From: Pseudomonas sp. JAI120
Lineage (GTDB): Bacteria; Pseudomonadota; Gammaproteobacteria; Pseudomonadales; Pseudomonadaceae
DNA: 64,000 nt
Direction of reading: 5' to 3'
NCBI RefSeq assembly: GCF_014207255.1
Contig: NZ_JACHCZ010000001.1
Coordinates: forward strand, 2,463,793-2,527,792
Shown here: in pieces, positions 15,443 through 24,561 of the stretch
How positions within the stretch are numbered: the first letter of the stretch is position 1
Layout of the letters: each line of letters opens with the position of its first letter
Made by a program: the position numbers and the translations under genes
Notes under the pieces: generated by a model
What the model was told of the DNA's origin: nothing
Database searches by the model: none
The model's input: only the letters and a program-made list of their open reading frames with translations

Positions 15443-16885
15443 TCAGGCAACGCGATAACCGGGCCGAACAATCTTCATGCTCAACGCACAGGTCAGTACG
15501 AACGGCACGACAATCGCGATGACCATCCCGATCACAAACATCGAGATGGATTGCGGCACGATCGAGATAAACCCAGGCAAGCCCCCCACCCCAATGGCCG
15601 AGGCCTGCACCTTGTTCAGCGACAGGAAAATGCTGCCCAGCGCCGAGCCCACCAGGGCCGCGTAAAACGGAAACTTGAAGCGCAGGTTCACTCCGAACAT
15701 CGCCGGTTCAGTGATGCCGAAGTAAGCGGAAATCGCCGAGGTCGAGGCCATGCTTTTATCCCGCGCATTGCGGGTGGTGTAGAACACCGCGAGCGCGGCG
15801 CTGCCCTGGGCCAGGTTGGACATGACGATCATCGGCCAGATAAACGTGCCGCCCTGGGTGGAGATCAGTTGCAGGTCGACGGCGAGGAACATGTGGTGCA
15901 TGCCGGTGATCACCAGCGGTGCGTACAGCAGGCCGAAAATCGCTCCGCCAACCATCGGCGCCAGGTCAAACAGGGTGACCACGCCTTCGGTGATCAGGAT
16001 GCCGAGGTGACGGGTCACCGGGCCGATGATCGCCAACGCCAGCACGCCGGTGACGACGATGGTAGTGATCGGCACGACCAGCAGTTGAATGGCATTGGGC
16101 ACGCGAGCGCGCAGCCATTTCTCGATGACGCTCATCACATACGCCGCCATCAGGATCGGCAGGATCTGCCCCTGGTAGCCGACTTTCTCGATCTTGAACC
16201 AACCGAAAATATCGAAGTACGGCAGGCTCTGGCCGTCGAGCCCGGCGACCGCCTTGCCGTAGTTCCAGGCATTGAGCAGATCGGGATGCACCAGCATCAG
16301 GCCGAGCACAATGCCGAGGATTTCACTGCCGCCAAAACGCTTGGCCGCCGACCAGCCCACCAACGCCGGCAGGAACACAAATGAGGTGTTGGCCATCAGG
16401 TTGATCAGGCTCCACAGACCATCCAGGTTCGGATACGCCTCCAGCAGCGTCTGGCCCTCGATGAACATGCCCTTGGCGCCCATCAGGTTGTTGATGCCCA
16501 TCAGCAGGCCAGCAATGATCAGCGCGGGCAGGATCGGCATGAACACATCGGAGAACACCCGCACCAGGCGCTGCATGGCATTGGTCTTGTCGGCGCCCTT
16601 CTTCTTCACATCGGCGATGGTGGCGGCGGCGAGGCCGGTCTGTTCGCGCAGGGCGGCGTAGACCTTTTCCACTTCGCCGGGGCCGATCACCACCTGGAAC
16701 AAACCGCCGGTGAAGAATGAGCCCTTGACCAGATCGACCTGGTTCAACGCGCTGTTGTTGACCAGGCTCGGATCCTTGAGCGCCAGGCGCAGGCGGGTCA
16801 CGCAATGGGCAGCTTGCTCAAGGTTGTCGCTGCCCCCGAGGTGCTCGAGGATCTCGCGGGCAATGTTCGAATAGTCGTGGCTCAT
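15443..16885 (-). CDS. treB: PTS trehalose transporter, EIIBC
   Basis: 480 residues. The EIIB domain at 1-90 has the phosphorylated Cys28 in HCVTRLRLALKD. The EIIC domain, about ten membrane segments from 105 to the end, carries the GITEPAMFGVNL substrate motif. It imports trehalose with phosphorylation to trehalose 6-phosphate. There is no EIIA domain, which agrees with the EIIA-HPr-EI fusion encoded downstream. It is the first gene of the operon; its upstream region shares two operator palindromes with divergent treR. Confidence 0.95.
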   Translation of the reverse strand: MSHDYSNIAREILEHLGGSDNLEQAAHCVTRLRLALKDPSLVNNSALNQVDLVKGSFFTGGLFQVVIGPGEVEKVYAALREQTGLAAATIADVKKKGADKTNAMQRLVRVFSDVFMPILPALIIAGLLMGINNLMGAKGMFIEGQTLLEAYPNLDGLWSLINLMANTSFVFLPALVGWSAAKRFGGSEILGIVLGLMLVHPDLLNAWNYGKAVAGLDGQSLPYFDIFGWFKIEKVGYQGQILPILMAAYVMSVIEKWLRARVPNAIQLLVVPITTIVVTGVLALAIIGPVTRHLGILITEGVVTLFDLAPMVGGAIFGLLYAPLVITGMHHMFLAVDLQLISTQGGTFIWPMIVMSNLAQGSAALAVFYTTRNARDKSMASTSAISAYFGITEPAMFGVNLRFKFPFYAALVGSALGSIFLSLNKVQASAIGVGGLPGFISIVPQSISMFVIGMVIAIVVPFVLTCALSMKIVRPGYRVA

Positions 16886-16950
16886 GCTTGGTTTCCACTT
16901 TGATTTTTTTTATTGGGGGCAGTCATTGGCAGCACGCCGAAGCCAAAAGT

Positions 16951-16992
16951 ACTCGTACAGACGAGTTAAAGCAACAACTCGTCTGTACGAGT
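16951..16992. promoter_or_regulatory. Twin palindromic operators in the treB-treR intergenic region
   Basis: A perfect inverted repeat of 17-base arms (16951-16967, ACTCGTACAGACGAGTT, and 16976-16992) with an 8-base spacer. Each arm is itself a palindrome, ACTCGT-N4-ACGAGT, so the structure reads as two identical dimer sites in opposite orientation. The location between divergent treB and the GntR-type gene treR makes these the likely TreR operators. A weaker match (CCGTACAGGA) follows near 17009. Confidence 0.8.
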
Positions 16993-17123
16993 TTGGATTT
17001 GTTTATTCCGTACAGGACATCCCGTCGCTGCAAGCCGCACAAATCCAAGGGTCTAATGGACAAAGCCCCTCTCTGCCTCTAAGGTTCCTGCCTTGAACGC
17101 CAACGCGGCATAGAGCCCTATCC

Positions 17124-17828
17124 ATGAGCAAATACAACCAGATCTATACCGATCTGCTTGCCAGCATCACCACCGAACGCCTGCAACGCGGCACGCGCCT
17201 GCCCTCCGAAACCGAATTGATGGACAGCTACCAGGCCAGCCGAGGCACCGTGCGTCGGGCCATCGAGCAGTTGCAGGAACGTGGGTTTGCGCAAAAGATC
17301 CACGGCAAGGGCACCTTCGTGCTCTCGCCCAACCCGATTGAGTTCCAACTCGGCGGCATCGTCAGCTTCCACGAAACCCACGCCGACCTGGGCGATGACG
17401 TACGCACCGAAGTGGTCGAATTCACTCAACTCCCACTGGAAGGCCCGCTGTTGCAACACATCGAGGCCGAACCCGGCAGCCTCATCACACGCATCAAACG
17501 GGTACGGCGCATCGGCGGCAAACGGGTGATCCTCGACATCAACCACTTCGTCGCCGACCTGATCCCCGGCCTGGACCAGGCGATTGCCGAACTGTCGATA
17601 TACGCCTTCATCGAACAGACCCTGCAACTGCAAATCAGCTACGCCCAGCGCACCATCGAAGCCCTGCCCCGCAGCAAGGATGACCAGACCCACCTCGACC
17701 TCGATGGCCAAAGCCATGTGATCGTGGTGAGCAACCAGACGTTTCTGCAGGATGGGCGGCAGTTCGAGTACACCGAGTCACGGCATACGTTGGATAAGTT
17801 TTACTTCTCCGATATCGCCAGGCGCTAA
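17124..17828 (+). CDS. treR: Trehalose operon regulator, GntR/HutC family
   Basis: 234 residues. The N-terminal winged helix-turn-helix (about 1-72) contains LPSETELMDSYQASRGTVRRA, a textbook GntR recognition region (shown here by its two ends LPSE and TVRRA). The UTRA effector domain follows, with FVADLIPGLD and a typical end. It is divergent from treB and presumably represses it, released by trehalose 6-phosphate as in known TreR proteins of this family. The two palindromes at 16951-16992 are its probable binding sites. Confidence 0.92.
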   Translation: MSKYNQIYTDLLASITTERLQRGTRLPSETELMDSYQASRGTVRRAIEQLQERGFAQKIHGKGTFVLSPNPIEFQLGGIVSFHETHADLGDDVRTEVVEFTQLPLEGPLLQHIEAEPGSLITRIKRVRRIGGKRVILDINHFVADLIPGLDQAIAELSIYAFIEQTLQLQISYAQRTIEALPRSKDDQTHLDLDGQSHVIVVSNQTFLQDGRQFEYTESRHTLDKFYFSDIARR

Positions 17829-17893
17829 CTATCTACCCACCGCCCCTCTAAACGGCTTGGCATGCTCGGCTCTTCCCCCTTAAGGAGAGCAGC

Positions 17894-20800
17894 ATGCCGC
17901 TGACCGACACATCCCCCGCAGCCCAGCAAAAACTTCGCGCCCTGGCCCCGGTGGTGCTGGATGCCTGCCCGAATATGCAGACGATGGCCATTGAGGCCGC
18001 CCGTGAAATTCTCGCCAGGCACGGCCTGGAGGGCCTGGATCCCGATCAGGTGTACTGGCACCGCTTCAACGGTGGTGTCGGTGACCCGGCAACCTTTACG
18101 GGCTGGAGCCACAATGAAAAACCCCAGGAGTCGATGACGCTGACGCAGTTGGTCATTCACCGCTTCGAGGTGCACGACCAGGACAATGCCGACCTGCTCG
18201 ACGGTGATGGTGGTTTTTATCGCGAGGGTGCCGAGGCGCGGTTGTTCGATCAGCATAACCAAGTGCAGTTGTCCGCCAGCGCGGTGCTCAAGGACTTCTG
18301 GGCGATCAATTTCAGCGACCGCTACACCACACACATGGAGACATTCTGGAGCGTTCACTTCGACGACTTCCGCACCCTGGCCAAGGTCAACTGCCTGGCC
18401 CAGGCCCTGCAAGCGCGACAGGCCGGGCATCTCACCGAGTCGCAGTTGCACACAGTGCTTCAGGCCCTAGCCAGCAATCTGTCCTGGCCCCCAACCCTGT
18501 CCAACCTGCAAGCCGAGGTCACTTCAGCCAGCGGGCTGCGCGTGGCGGCGCTGGATATCGGCGGACATATCGCCACGGATATCCTGCGCATCGTCGACGG
18601 CGATGGACGGCAAATCCTTTATGTACCGGGCGAGTCTCAGGCCTTCCACTGCTTCGAGACCCCGGCCGACCTGCATTTCTGGCTGCTGAACCAGACCAGC
18701 CACCCGGATAACCGCGCCCGCTTCATGGCTCACTTCCCGCTGTCAGCCCAGATCCAGCAGGACGATACCGACGCCGTAACCTGGAAGCAGATGCTGCTCA
18801 CCCCCGTGCTGATCTATCGCACCGCCCAGGCCCTGGCGGGTACCCTGCCGCCGGACTGGGTGGACAAGGGCCTGGGCCACCAGCTCGACCAGCTGTTTAT
18901 CGACTGGGGCACCTGGGATCACCACCTGATCAATCAAACCGACCAAACCATCGAACACGACGCCTTTAGGTGGCTGGCACAATCAAGCCAGGCACGCATG
19001 CACAACGATGCAGACTTCTCCCTGCGCAGCAATGGCGACCTGCGCAAGAAACTCTGGATCGGCTACCTGAACGCCTTTGGCAAAACCTTCGGTCCGATGG
19101 CGGTGGCGGGCTGGCCGGTGGCCTTGGTGGTGGTAGGCGCCAGCGTGGCCAATCTGGGCCTGAATATCGACCAGGCGATCAACGGCAAAACCCTGGCCGA
19201 ACGCCGTGCCGGGGAGCTGGGTGCGATTCTGAGTGCCATCGACACACTGTTTAACCTCGCACTGTTGAAAGCCGACGGGGTCGTGCCCGATATCGCCGAA
19301 GCGGCCGACACCGTCGCGGTGGAACCCATTGGGTCAATGCCGGCCACAGAGCCCACCAGCGCAGCGCCGATGCCTGCGCCGGCGGTACCCGCCGCCTACC
19401 AGACCAACCTGATACTGGAAGGAGAACACCTGGATACCGCCCCCGGAAAGTTCCAGCAGGTCTATAGCCTGCGGACTTCCGACGGCATGCCACAGCAAGC
19501 CATCCTGATGAATGATCAAGCCTATTACGTGCGCTACGAAGCCAACCCCAACGGCCGTGGTTATTGGACGATTGTCGACCCGAACAACCCCCATGGCTTT
19601 TCCGGCGCGCTGCCGGTGCGCCTGAACGAGTTCAACGAATGGGAGCGTGTGACCGACAGCAACGGCTTGAAAGGCGGCGGGGGAAACTCCAGCAAAAGCG
19701 CCCGCAGGCCGGCACCCTCGCGAGTCCCACCACCGCCGCAAGCGATGGCCACGCCATCTCACGCACTGCGCAGGGTGACCACCCCCTTCGATACCCCGCC
19801 ATCAACCCGCCCGGAAGTGAAACGCTGGGCAATGGGCCTCACTGAAACCCATGTTCACAGCCGCTTCGGCCGCATTGACCGCTTCACCTACTACTTCGGC
19901 GAAACGCACCGCAAACTGCTGCAATCGGCGCAAGACTTCTACAAGGAACTGTCCTGGACCAGCCTGCCACCTCGTCCGGACATTCCCGCCTTTGAACCGA
20001 CAACGGCCTTCGAAGACGTCCTCGAACGCCTGCCCGAAGACCTACCGGGCTACGTCATCGGCGAAACCCTGGACCGCATCACCAGCACCCGCCTGGTGAT
20101 CCACAACATGCCGCTCTTTACGCGCAAGGGCGTGAAAACCCTGTATATGCGTCGCCTGCTCAACGACTTCGCACAGGATGATCTGAACCACTATTTCCAG
20201 ACCGGCGAAATGTCCGACGACCTGGAAAGCTACCTTGGCAAGCTGGGCACCGATCCATCCGGGCAATTCAACGAACTGGAACTGGTCGAGACCTCCAGGG
20301 CCAACGGCATACGCGTGCAGGCTATCGACTGCGCAGCCCATTACAAATACCCCAACCCCATCGCCGATCTTACCGAGCAAGTGACGAGCAATTACCTCGC
20401 GCACACCCTTATCCAAGCCGATAGAACCTTGAACAGCGGCGGTAAATGGCTGGTCCTGACCAACGCGAGAAACATCAACACCTTCAATGGCTTCGCGGGT
20501 GTCAGTGAACTGGAAGGTGGCATCGGGCTGCGTATCGAAGAGGTGCTTCCCGGGCAAGGTAACGACGTGCGCCTTGACCCCGGCATCGACATTGATCGCG
20601 ACAATGCCCCCTCCCCTGAAAGCGTCGGGGATAGCTTCGACACCTTGCATGCCGACCTGCGAGTACAAGTGGAAGCGCCGCCGGTGCTCAGGACGCTGGA
20701 GCAACAGCAGCGACTGCTGTTTCGCAAAGGCATGTACTTGATCGACGAGAACCAGGGCAACTACACCTTGCGGCATCACAGCAGAGACAAGGGCATCGTT

Positions 20801-20953
20801 GCGACCCCCATCCATCGGCTGGCCGATGGCAGCTTTTACATCGACCGACCGGCCTGGGCAGGCGTGCATGACATAGGGTTCCCCACGCTGGAAAAGCTGT
20901 CCAGCGCCCTTACCAATATGGGCATGAGTCTGCAAAGCCGGCTTCCAGCTTGA
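17894..20953 (+). CDS. Large toxin-like protein with degenerate Tiki/TraB-like domain (DUF6543 type)
   Basis: 1019 residues with a good ribosome site (AAGGAGAG) before the ATG. The N-terminal 380 residues resemble the DUF6543 region of Pseudomonas toxin-like proteins. A hydrophobic segment lies at about 396-460, a low-complexity Pro/Ser/Arg linker at about 595-640, then a Tiki/TraB-like domain at about 715-880 and the same C-terminal module as the toxin at the left edge of the window. At the three signature positions it has GETL (Leu726 for His), YMRR (Arg753 for Glu) and TNAR (Arg859 for His), so it should be catalytically dead. There is no signal peptide and no adjacent immunity or secretion gene. 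Whether it binds a target, acts by the N-terminal part, or is drifting is unknown. Confidence 0.72.
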   Translation: MPLTDTSPAAQQKLRALAPVVLDACPNMQTMAIEAAREILARHGLEGLDPDQVYWHRFNGGVGDPATFTGWSHNEKPQESMTLTQLVIHRFEVHDQDNADLLDGDGGFYREGAEARLFDQHNQVQLSASAVLKDFWAINFSDRYTTHMETFWSVHFDDFRTLAKVNCLAQALQARQAGHLTESQLHTVLQALASNLSWPPTLSNLQAEVTSASGLRVAALDIGGHIATDILRIVDGDGRQILYVPGESQAFHCFETPADLHFWLLNQTSHPDNRARFMAHFPLSAQIQQDDTDAVTWKQMLLTPVLIYRTAQALAGTLPPDWVDKGLGHQLDQLFIDWGTWDHHLINQTDQTIEHDAFRWLAQSSQARMHNDADFSLRSNGDLRKKLWIGYLNAFGKTFGPMAVAGWPVALVVVGASVANLGLNIDQAINGKTLAERRAGELGAILSAIDTLFNLALLKADGVVPDIAEAADTVAVEPIGSMPATEPTSAAPMPAPAVPAAYQTNLILEGEHLDTAPGKFQQVYSLRTSDGMPQQAILMNDQAYYVRYEANPNGRGYWTIVDPNNPHGFSGALPVRLNEFNEWERVTDSNGLKGGGGNSSKSARRPAPSRVPPPPQAMATPSHALRRVTTPFDTPPSTRPEVKRWAMGLTETHVHSRFGRIDRFTYYFGETHRKLLQSAQDFYKELSWTSLPPRPDIPAFEPTTAFEDVLERLPEDLPGYVIGETLDRITSTRLVIHNMPLFTRKGVKTLYMRRLLNDFAQDDLNHYFQTGEMSDDLESYLGKLGTDPSGQFNELELVETSRANGIRVQAIDCAAHYKYPNPIADLTEQVTSNYLAHTLIQADRTLNSGGKWLVLTNARNINTFNGFAGVSELEGGIGLRIEEVLPGQGNDVRLDPGIDIDRDNAPSPESVGDSFDTLHADLRVQVEAPPVLRTLEQQQRLLFRKGMYLIDENQGNYTLRHHSRDKGIVATPIHRLADGSFYIDRPAWAGVHDIGFPTLEKLSSALTNMGMSLQSRLPA

Positions 20954-21095
20954 TAAGTCTGGCGAAGCAGCTTGTTACCGTTGAGCTACGCAGCGACCTG
21001 ACAAACAGATTCAACCTTACGTAGAATGCCCCCCGTGGCTATGGAACACCTTCCTTCTAACCTCTGATGACCTAGGGGTTTCGCTCTCCACACCG

Positions 21096-21119
21096 CGCCT
21101 GCTTCTTGCAGGCGTTTTT
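21096..21119 (+). terminator. Rho-independent terminator after toxin-like gene
   Basis: 7-bp GC-rich stem (21096-21102 with 21108-21114), 5-base loop, then TTTTT. It lies 140 bases after the toxin-like gene and just before the TerD-like gene, so it could end the first transcript or a short RNA started inside 20954-21095. Confidence 0.8.
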
Positions 21120-21181
21120 ACATCAGTTGTAGAACAATGCAGCAGCTCGTCCAAGACAGCGGCCCAGGGAGAAAATCAAGC

Positions 21182-23254
21182 ATGAATCAGGCGCTGTTCC
21201 TGCGTCGCCGTAGCAAAGTTCACGTCCCGATGGGCACTGGCGGTGCCACGCGCGCTCAGGTCGCGTCGGCTGTTCGTGAAGTCACGGCGTTCCGATACGT
21301 ACTGTCAGAGCCTTTGATTGAACAAATCGGCCTGTTGTCAGCGACAGAGCTCAAGTACTGGCTGCGCGAAATTGTCGGAGTCCTTCGGCGGGAAACTGGC
21401 GCTCATGTACACCACAGGCCGTTTTATCCTGACTTTCCAGAACAGGTTCTGACGGCATCAGAAGCGGAGTTGTACCTTAACGCCGTCAGGCACTACCTCA
21501 CGCTTCGGCGTTTACCACCGACTGATCACCCTCGACCTGCGATGCTTGAAGGCAACTTCATATCCCGCGTTATCGAACCGGGAAGCATCTCTGAGTTCGA
21601 GTCACTGCTCGAACCGCTGGTTTCATCGCGCACCTCGCTCTCTGAGGAGGAAACTGCCGACGTCGTCTGGTTTATCCGAAACTACAAAAGCGATGTGTTC
21701 CGTCTGCTGCCTGAGACCGTCCCGTTCCGGGAGATCCGTGCACAGGTTGGCGGCGCACTTATCCTGCATGTAGCCGGCGATGCTCGGGTGGACGCATTCC
21801 TGGAGCGAAACGTCGAAACGGCGACTGACGTGCTGCGACTCGCGGTCGCGCTGACGGGGGGAGACGTGTCACTGACGACAGCGTCGACACGTTTCACCGC
21901 GATGAAGCGCTCAATGCGCCGCCTGTTGTTGCGCCTGCTCGACCACATACCCAACGCTGCAGAAGACGTGATGCGGCATGCTGAGCGATGGAAACGCCTG
22001 GCTGAAGTACTTCATCCGGGCGACTACGCCGATAAGTACCCACGAGCGCTGGCCGCCATCACGGCAGCACGTCGCAACGAAGCGCCTGACTCATTTGGAT
22101 CACGTGTCGAAACATTACTTGCCCAGCGTCACATCGCCACGCTTACGCCCATACTGCAGGGCCATCCTGGTGAATTCGCACGACGGCTGGACGCGACGCT
22201 GCGGCGCGCCACTGAACCAGAATCGGTTCTTGACGCGTTCGAGGCGGTAGCGGCACAGGTGTCGTCACCCGTGCTGCTGCAGCTGCTGGCCCAGGTACGT
22301 GCGCCGCGCCCCCTCCCCCTGCGAGCCTTCACACCGAAAGGTGCATTCGCCAAAATCTATGGCATCAAGGATCGACGCGAACCTCTCGCTCACGACGTAC
22401 TGACTCGTGCAGCCAGAATCTGCGAGGGCGCACTCGTAACGCGTTTTGCGTCGCTACCACCACTAGGCCGCTGTTTCATCGATCCAGCATTACGCGAATA
22501 CAGAGTGCCGCTGGCACAGCGTGCCTCATCGAAGTCGCTACGTACGCTGGTGCGGGGCAGTCGCTTGCCGATGCCTGACACACGTTTCATTCGCCTGTTC
22601 CTGTGGTGGAAGAACGGCCGTGAACGCACGGACATCGACTTGTCCGCAGCATTTTTCGACGCCAACTTCGTGTTCAAACAAACGGTCGCGTACTACAACT
22701 TGAAGGGTTTCGGCGGCTACCACAGTGGCGACATCGTAGACGCGCCCGAAGGGGCTTCGGAGTTCATCGACCTAGACCTCGATGTCCTTGTCGAGAAGGG
22801 TGTGCGCTATATCGTCACCTCTATCAACTCATTCACCCAGCAACCGTACTGTGATCTTCCAGAATGCTTCGCCGGCTGGATGGCCCGCGTCGACGTGGCG
22901 TCGGGTGAAGTATTCGAGCCGCGCTCCGTATTCGACCGTATCGATATCGCATCCAACACAGGGATCTGCCTGCCTTTCGTGATGGACTTGCAGGAACGAC
23001 GCATGATTTGGGCCGATCTGGGGCTCACTTCAGTTCCTCGGTGGAACAACGTCCAGAACAACCTCAGTGGTGTATCGTTGATGCTGCGAGCTTTGGTACA
23101 TACACCAAAGCCGGATCTGGAGACTCTGTTCGATTTACATGTTCGAGCACGGGGAGAACGAGTGACCTCACCGCAGCAGGCACAGGCGGTGTTTGCGCCT
23201 GATCAAGGGATAACACCGTTCGATACGGATTTGATTCGATCACAGTTTCTCTAA
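21182..23254 (+). CDS. Orphan protein with TerD-like C-terminal region
   Basis: 690 residues from the ATG at 21182, chosen for its GGGAGA site 9 bases upstream; an in-frame ATG at 21137 has no such site. The first 450 residues look alpha-helical, rich in Arg, Leu and Ala. From about 470 the sequence has FLWWKNGRERTDIDLSAAFF, then YYNLKGFGGYHSGD, an acidic EFIDLDLDVL and YIVTSINSF. This order fits the TerD/TerE fold (hydrophobic core, HSGD calcium-type loop, then the I-V-V-T strand). Ter proteins act in tellurite and stress responses, but no other ter gene is nearby. Function unknown; the TerD link is pattern-based. Confidence 0.65.
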   Translation: MNQALFLRRRSKVHVPMGTGGATRAQVASAVREVTAFRYVLSEPLIEQIGLLSATELKYWLREIVGVLRRETGAHVHHRPFYPDFPEQVLTASEAELYLNAVRHYLTLRRLPPTDHPRPAMLEGNFISRVIEPGSISEFESLLEPLVSSRTSLSEEETADVVWFIRNYKSDVFRLLPETVPFREIRAQVGGALILHVAGDARVDAFLERNVETATDVLRLAVALTGGDVSLTTASTRFTAMKRSMRRLLLRLLDHIPNAAEDVMRHAERWKRLAEVLHPGDYADKYPRALAAITAARRNEAPDSFGSRVETLLAQRHIATLTPILQGHPGEFARRLDATLRRATEPESVLDAFEAVAAQVSSPVLLQLLAQVRAPRPLPLRAFTPKGAFAKIYGIKDRREPLAHDVLTRAARICEGALVTRFASLPPLGRCFIDPALREYRVPLAQRASSKSLRTLVRGSRLPMPDTRFIRLFLWWKNGRERTDIDLSAAFFDANFVFKQTVAYYNLKGFGGYHSGDIVDAPEGASEFIDLDLDVLVEKGVRYIVTSINSFTQQPYCDLPECFAGWMARVDVASGEVFEPRSVFDRIDIASNTGICLPFVMDLQERRMIWADLGLTSVPRWNNVQNNLSGVSLMLRALVHTPKPDLETLFDLHVRARGERVTSPQQAQAVFAPDQGITPFDTDLIRSQFL

Positions 23255-23389
23255 TACCTATGCCAGCCTTTGCCGTTCATTGAAAACGACAGCTCTTGCT
23301 TCGAAACTTTCTACCCAAAAACAATTTGCCAGTCAGCATACTGATAAACAACCTACCGACGCCTCCATTGCCAAGCTGTGTTATGACAC
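23255..23389. other. Intergenic region without recognised element
   Basis: 135 AT-richer bases between the TerD-like gene and the hydrolase gene. No terminator hairpin with U-tract, RNA or gene seen; it probably carries the hydrolase promoter. Confidence 0.4.
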
Positions 23390-24232
23390 ATGATGAGTAG
23401 ACACTTTCCCTGTCGTCGGATATTGGCCGGCTTCTATAAAGCCTGCATGGTGATGATCAGTGCGCTTCTCATCGCCTGCCAATCGCCACGCGAGGCACTG
23501 CAACAACTGGCTGAAGAGCACGGCCGACAATTGGTGGTCCTGCCGGGACACGCCTTCCCCCTCGTCATACTTGCGCCGCGCACTGCAGACAACATGACTC
23601 GACTGCGTGTCTACCTGGAAGGCGATGGCCATTCCTGGGCGACGGCCACTCAACCCAGCCTGGATCCGAGCCCGCACAATCTGTTAGTGCCACGGCTGGC
23701 AGTCGATGATCCGACACCGAATGCGTACCTGGCACGCCCCTGCCAGTTCATCATGACCGCAGCCTGTCAATCAGCACTCTGGACCAATCGACGATTCTCT
23801 CAGGAAGTGGTCACCCGCCTCGGCCAGGCGCTGGACCAATTAAAACAGCGATATGGCAATAGTGAGTTCGAACTGGTGGGGTATTCGGGAGGAGCCGCTC
23901 TCGCATTATTGTTAGCGGCGCAGCGCAATGATGTTACCCAGGTGCAAACCCTGGCTGGCAATCTCAGTCCACGTCTGTGGGCGAAGATGAAAGGACTGTC
24001 GCCACTCGACGGTTCACTGGATCCGCTGGACTATCGTAATCGACTCGCCTTATTACCCCAGCGTCATCTCATCGGAGAAGCAGACCTGATTATTCCAGGT
24101 GGATTAGCTGATAGGTACCAACAGGCACTTGGCTCGCCTCTCTCTCGATGTGTCCATGTACCAGGAGTGAGCCATGATAGGGGGTGGGAAGCGATATGGA
24201 GCCGATGGGTTAAAACACCGTTGGCACATTAG
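23390..24232 (+). CDS. Putative alpha/beta-hydrolase lipoprotein
   Basis: 280 residues (the next codon is also ATG). The N-terminal hydrophobic stretch ends in lipobox LIAC (Cys30), so it is probably membrane-anchored in the periplasm. The nucleophile elbow is GYSGG with Ser166; likely partners are Asp232 (GEADLI) and His262 (GVSHDRGW). The fold assignment rests on these motifs and their spacing. Substrate unknown; the cap region shows no close lipase or esterase signature that I recognise. Confidence 0.78.
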   Translation: MMSRHFPCRRILAGFYKACMVMISALLIACQSPREALQQLAEEHGRQLVVLPGHAFPLVILAPRTADNMTRLRVYLEGDGHSWATATQPSLDPSPHNLLVPRLAVDDPTPNAYLARPCQFIMTAACQSALWTNRRFSQEVVTRLGQALDQLKQRYGNSEFELVGYSGGAALALLLAAQRNDVTQVQTLAGNLSPRLWAKMKGLSPLDGSLDPLDYRNRLALLPQRHLIGEADLIIPGGLADRYQQALGSPLSRCVHVPGVSHDRGWEAIWSRWVKTPLAH

Positions 24233-24561
24233 AATCCTGAAATTCAGGGCGGGCAGGTCCGTTTAAAAACATCCACATACTATCCCCCCTAGTGACTGAT
24301 CCGGGCGTGACCGCAACGGCACCCCTAAAGTTCCGCCTATTGCTGAATAACCGAAAAAATCCTCAAAAAACGTCTGTAACGTCGCATTTTTTAGCTTTTT
24401 TTTCGTGATTGGTTCTTTTTATGATGAATTGCCCTACAAGCATCGTGTAGATTTGCACGCGCTTGAATCAGCACTTCACTGACAAGCTGGCAGGGATGCC
24501 TAAAACAGACGCTGACGCGTGGGTTGCTCCCTGTCAGTTTCTGCCTTGTAAGGATACTGCC
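24233..24561. other. Intergenic region upstream of autotransporter
   Basis: 329 bases. A short hairpin (CCTGA AAT TCAGG, near 24238) follows the hydrolase stop but has no U-tract. A TAAAG...GAATAA pair at 24326-24350 loosely resembles a sigma-28 promoter but with wrong spacing. The 3' half is AT-rich, and AAGGAT at 24550-24555 serves as ribosome site for the TTG start at 24562. No gene seen. Confidence 0.4.

Noticed and set aside
24326..24350. Sigma-28-like promoter (TAAAG ... GAATAA) before the autotransporter
   Set aside because: The -10 half differs from GCCGATAA and the spacing is about two bases short, so it is not listed as a promoter.
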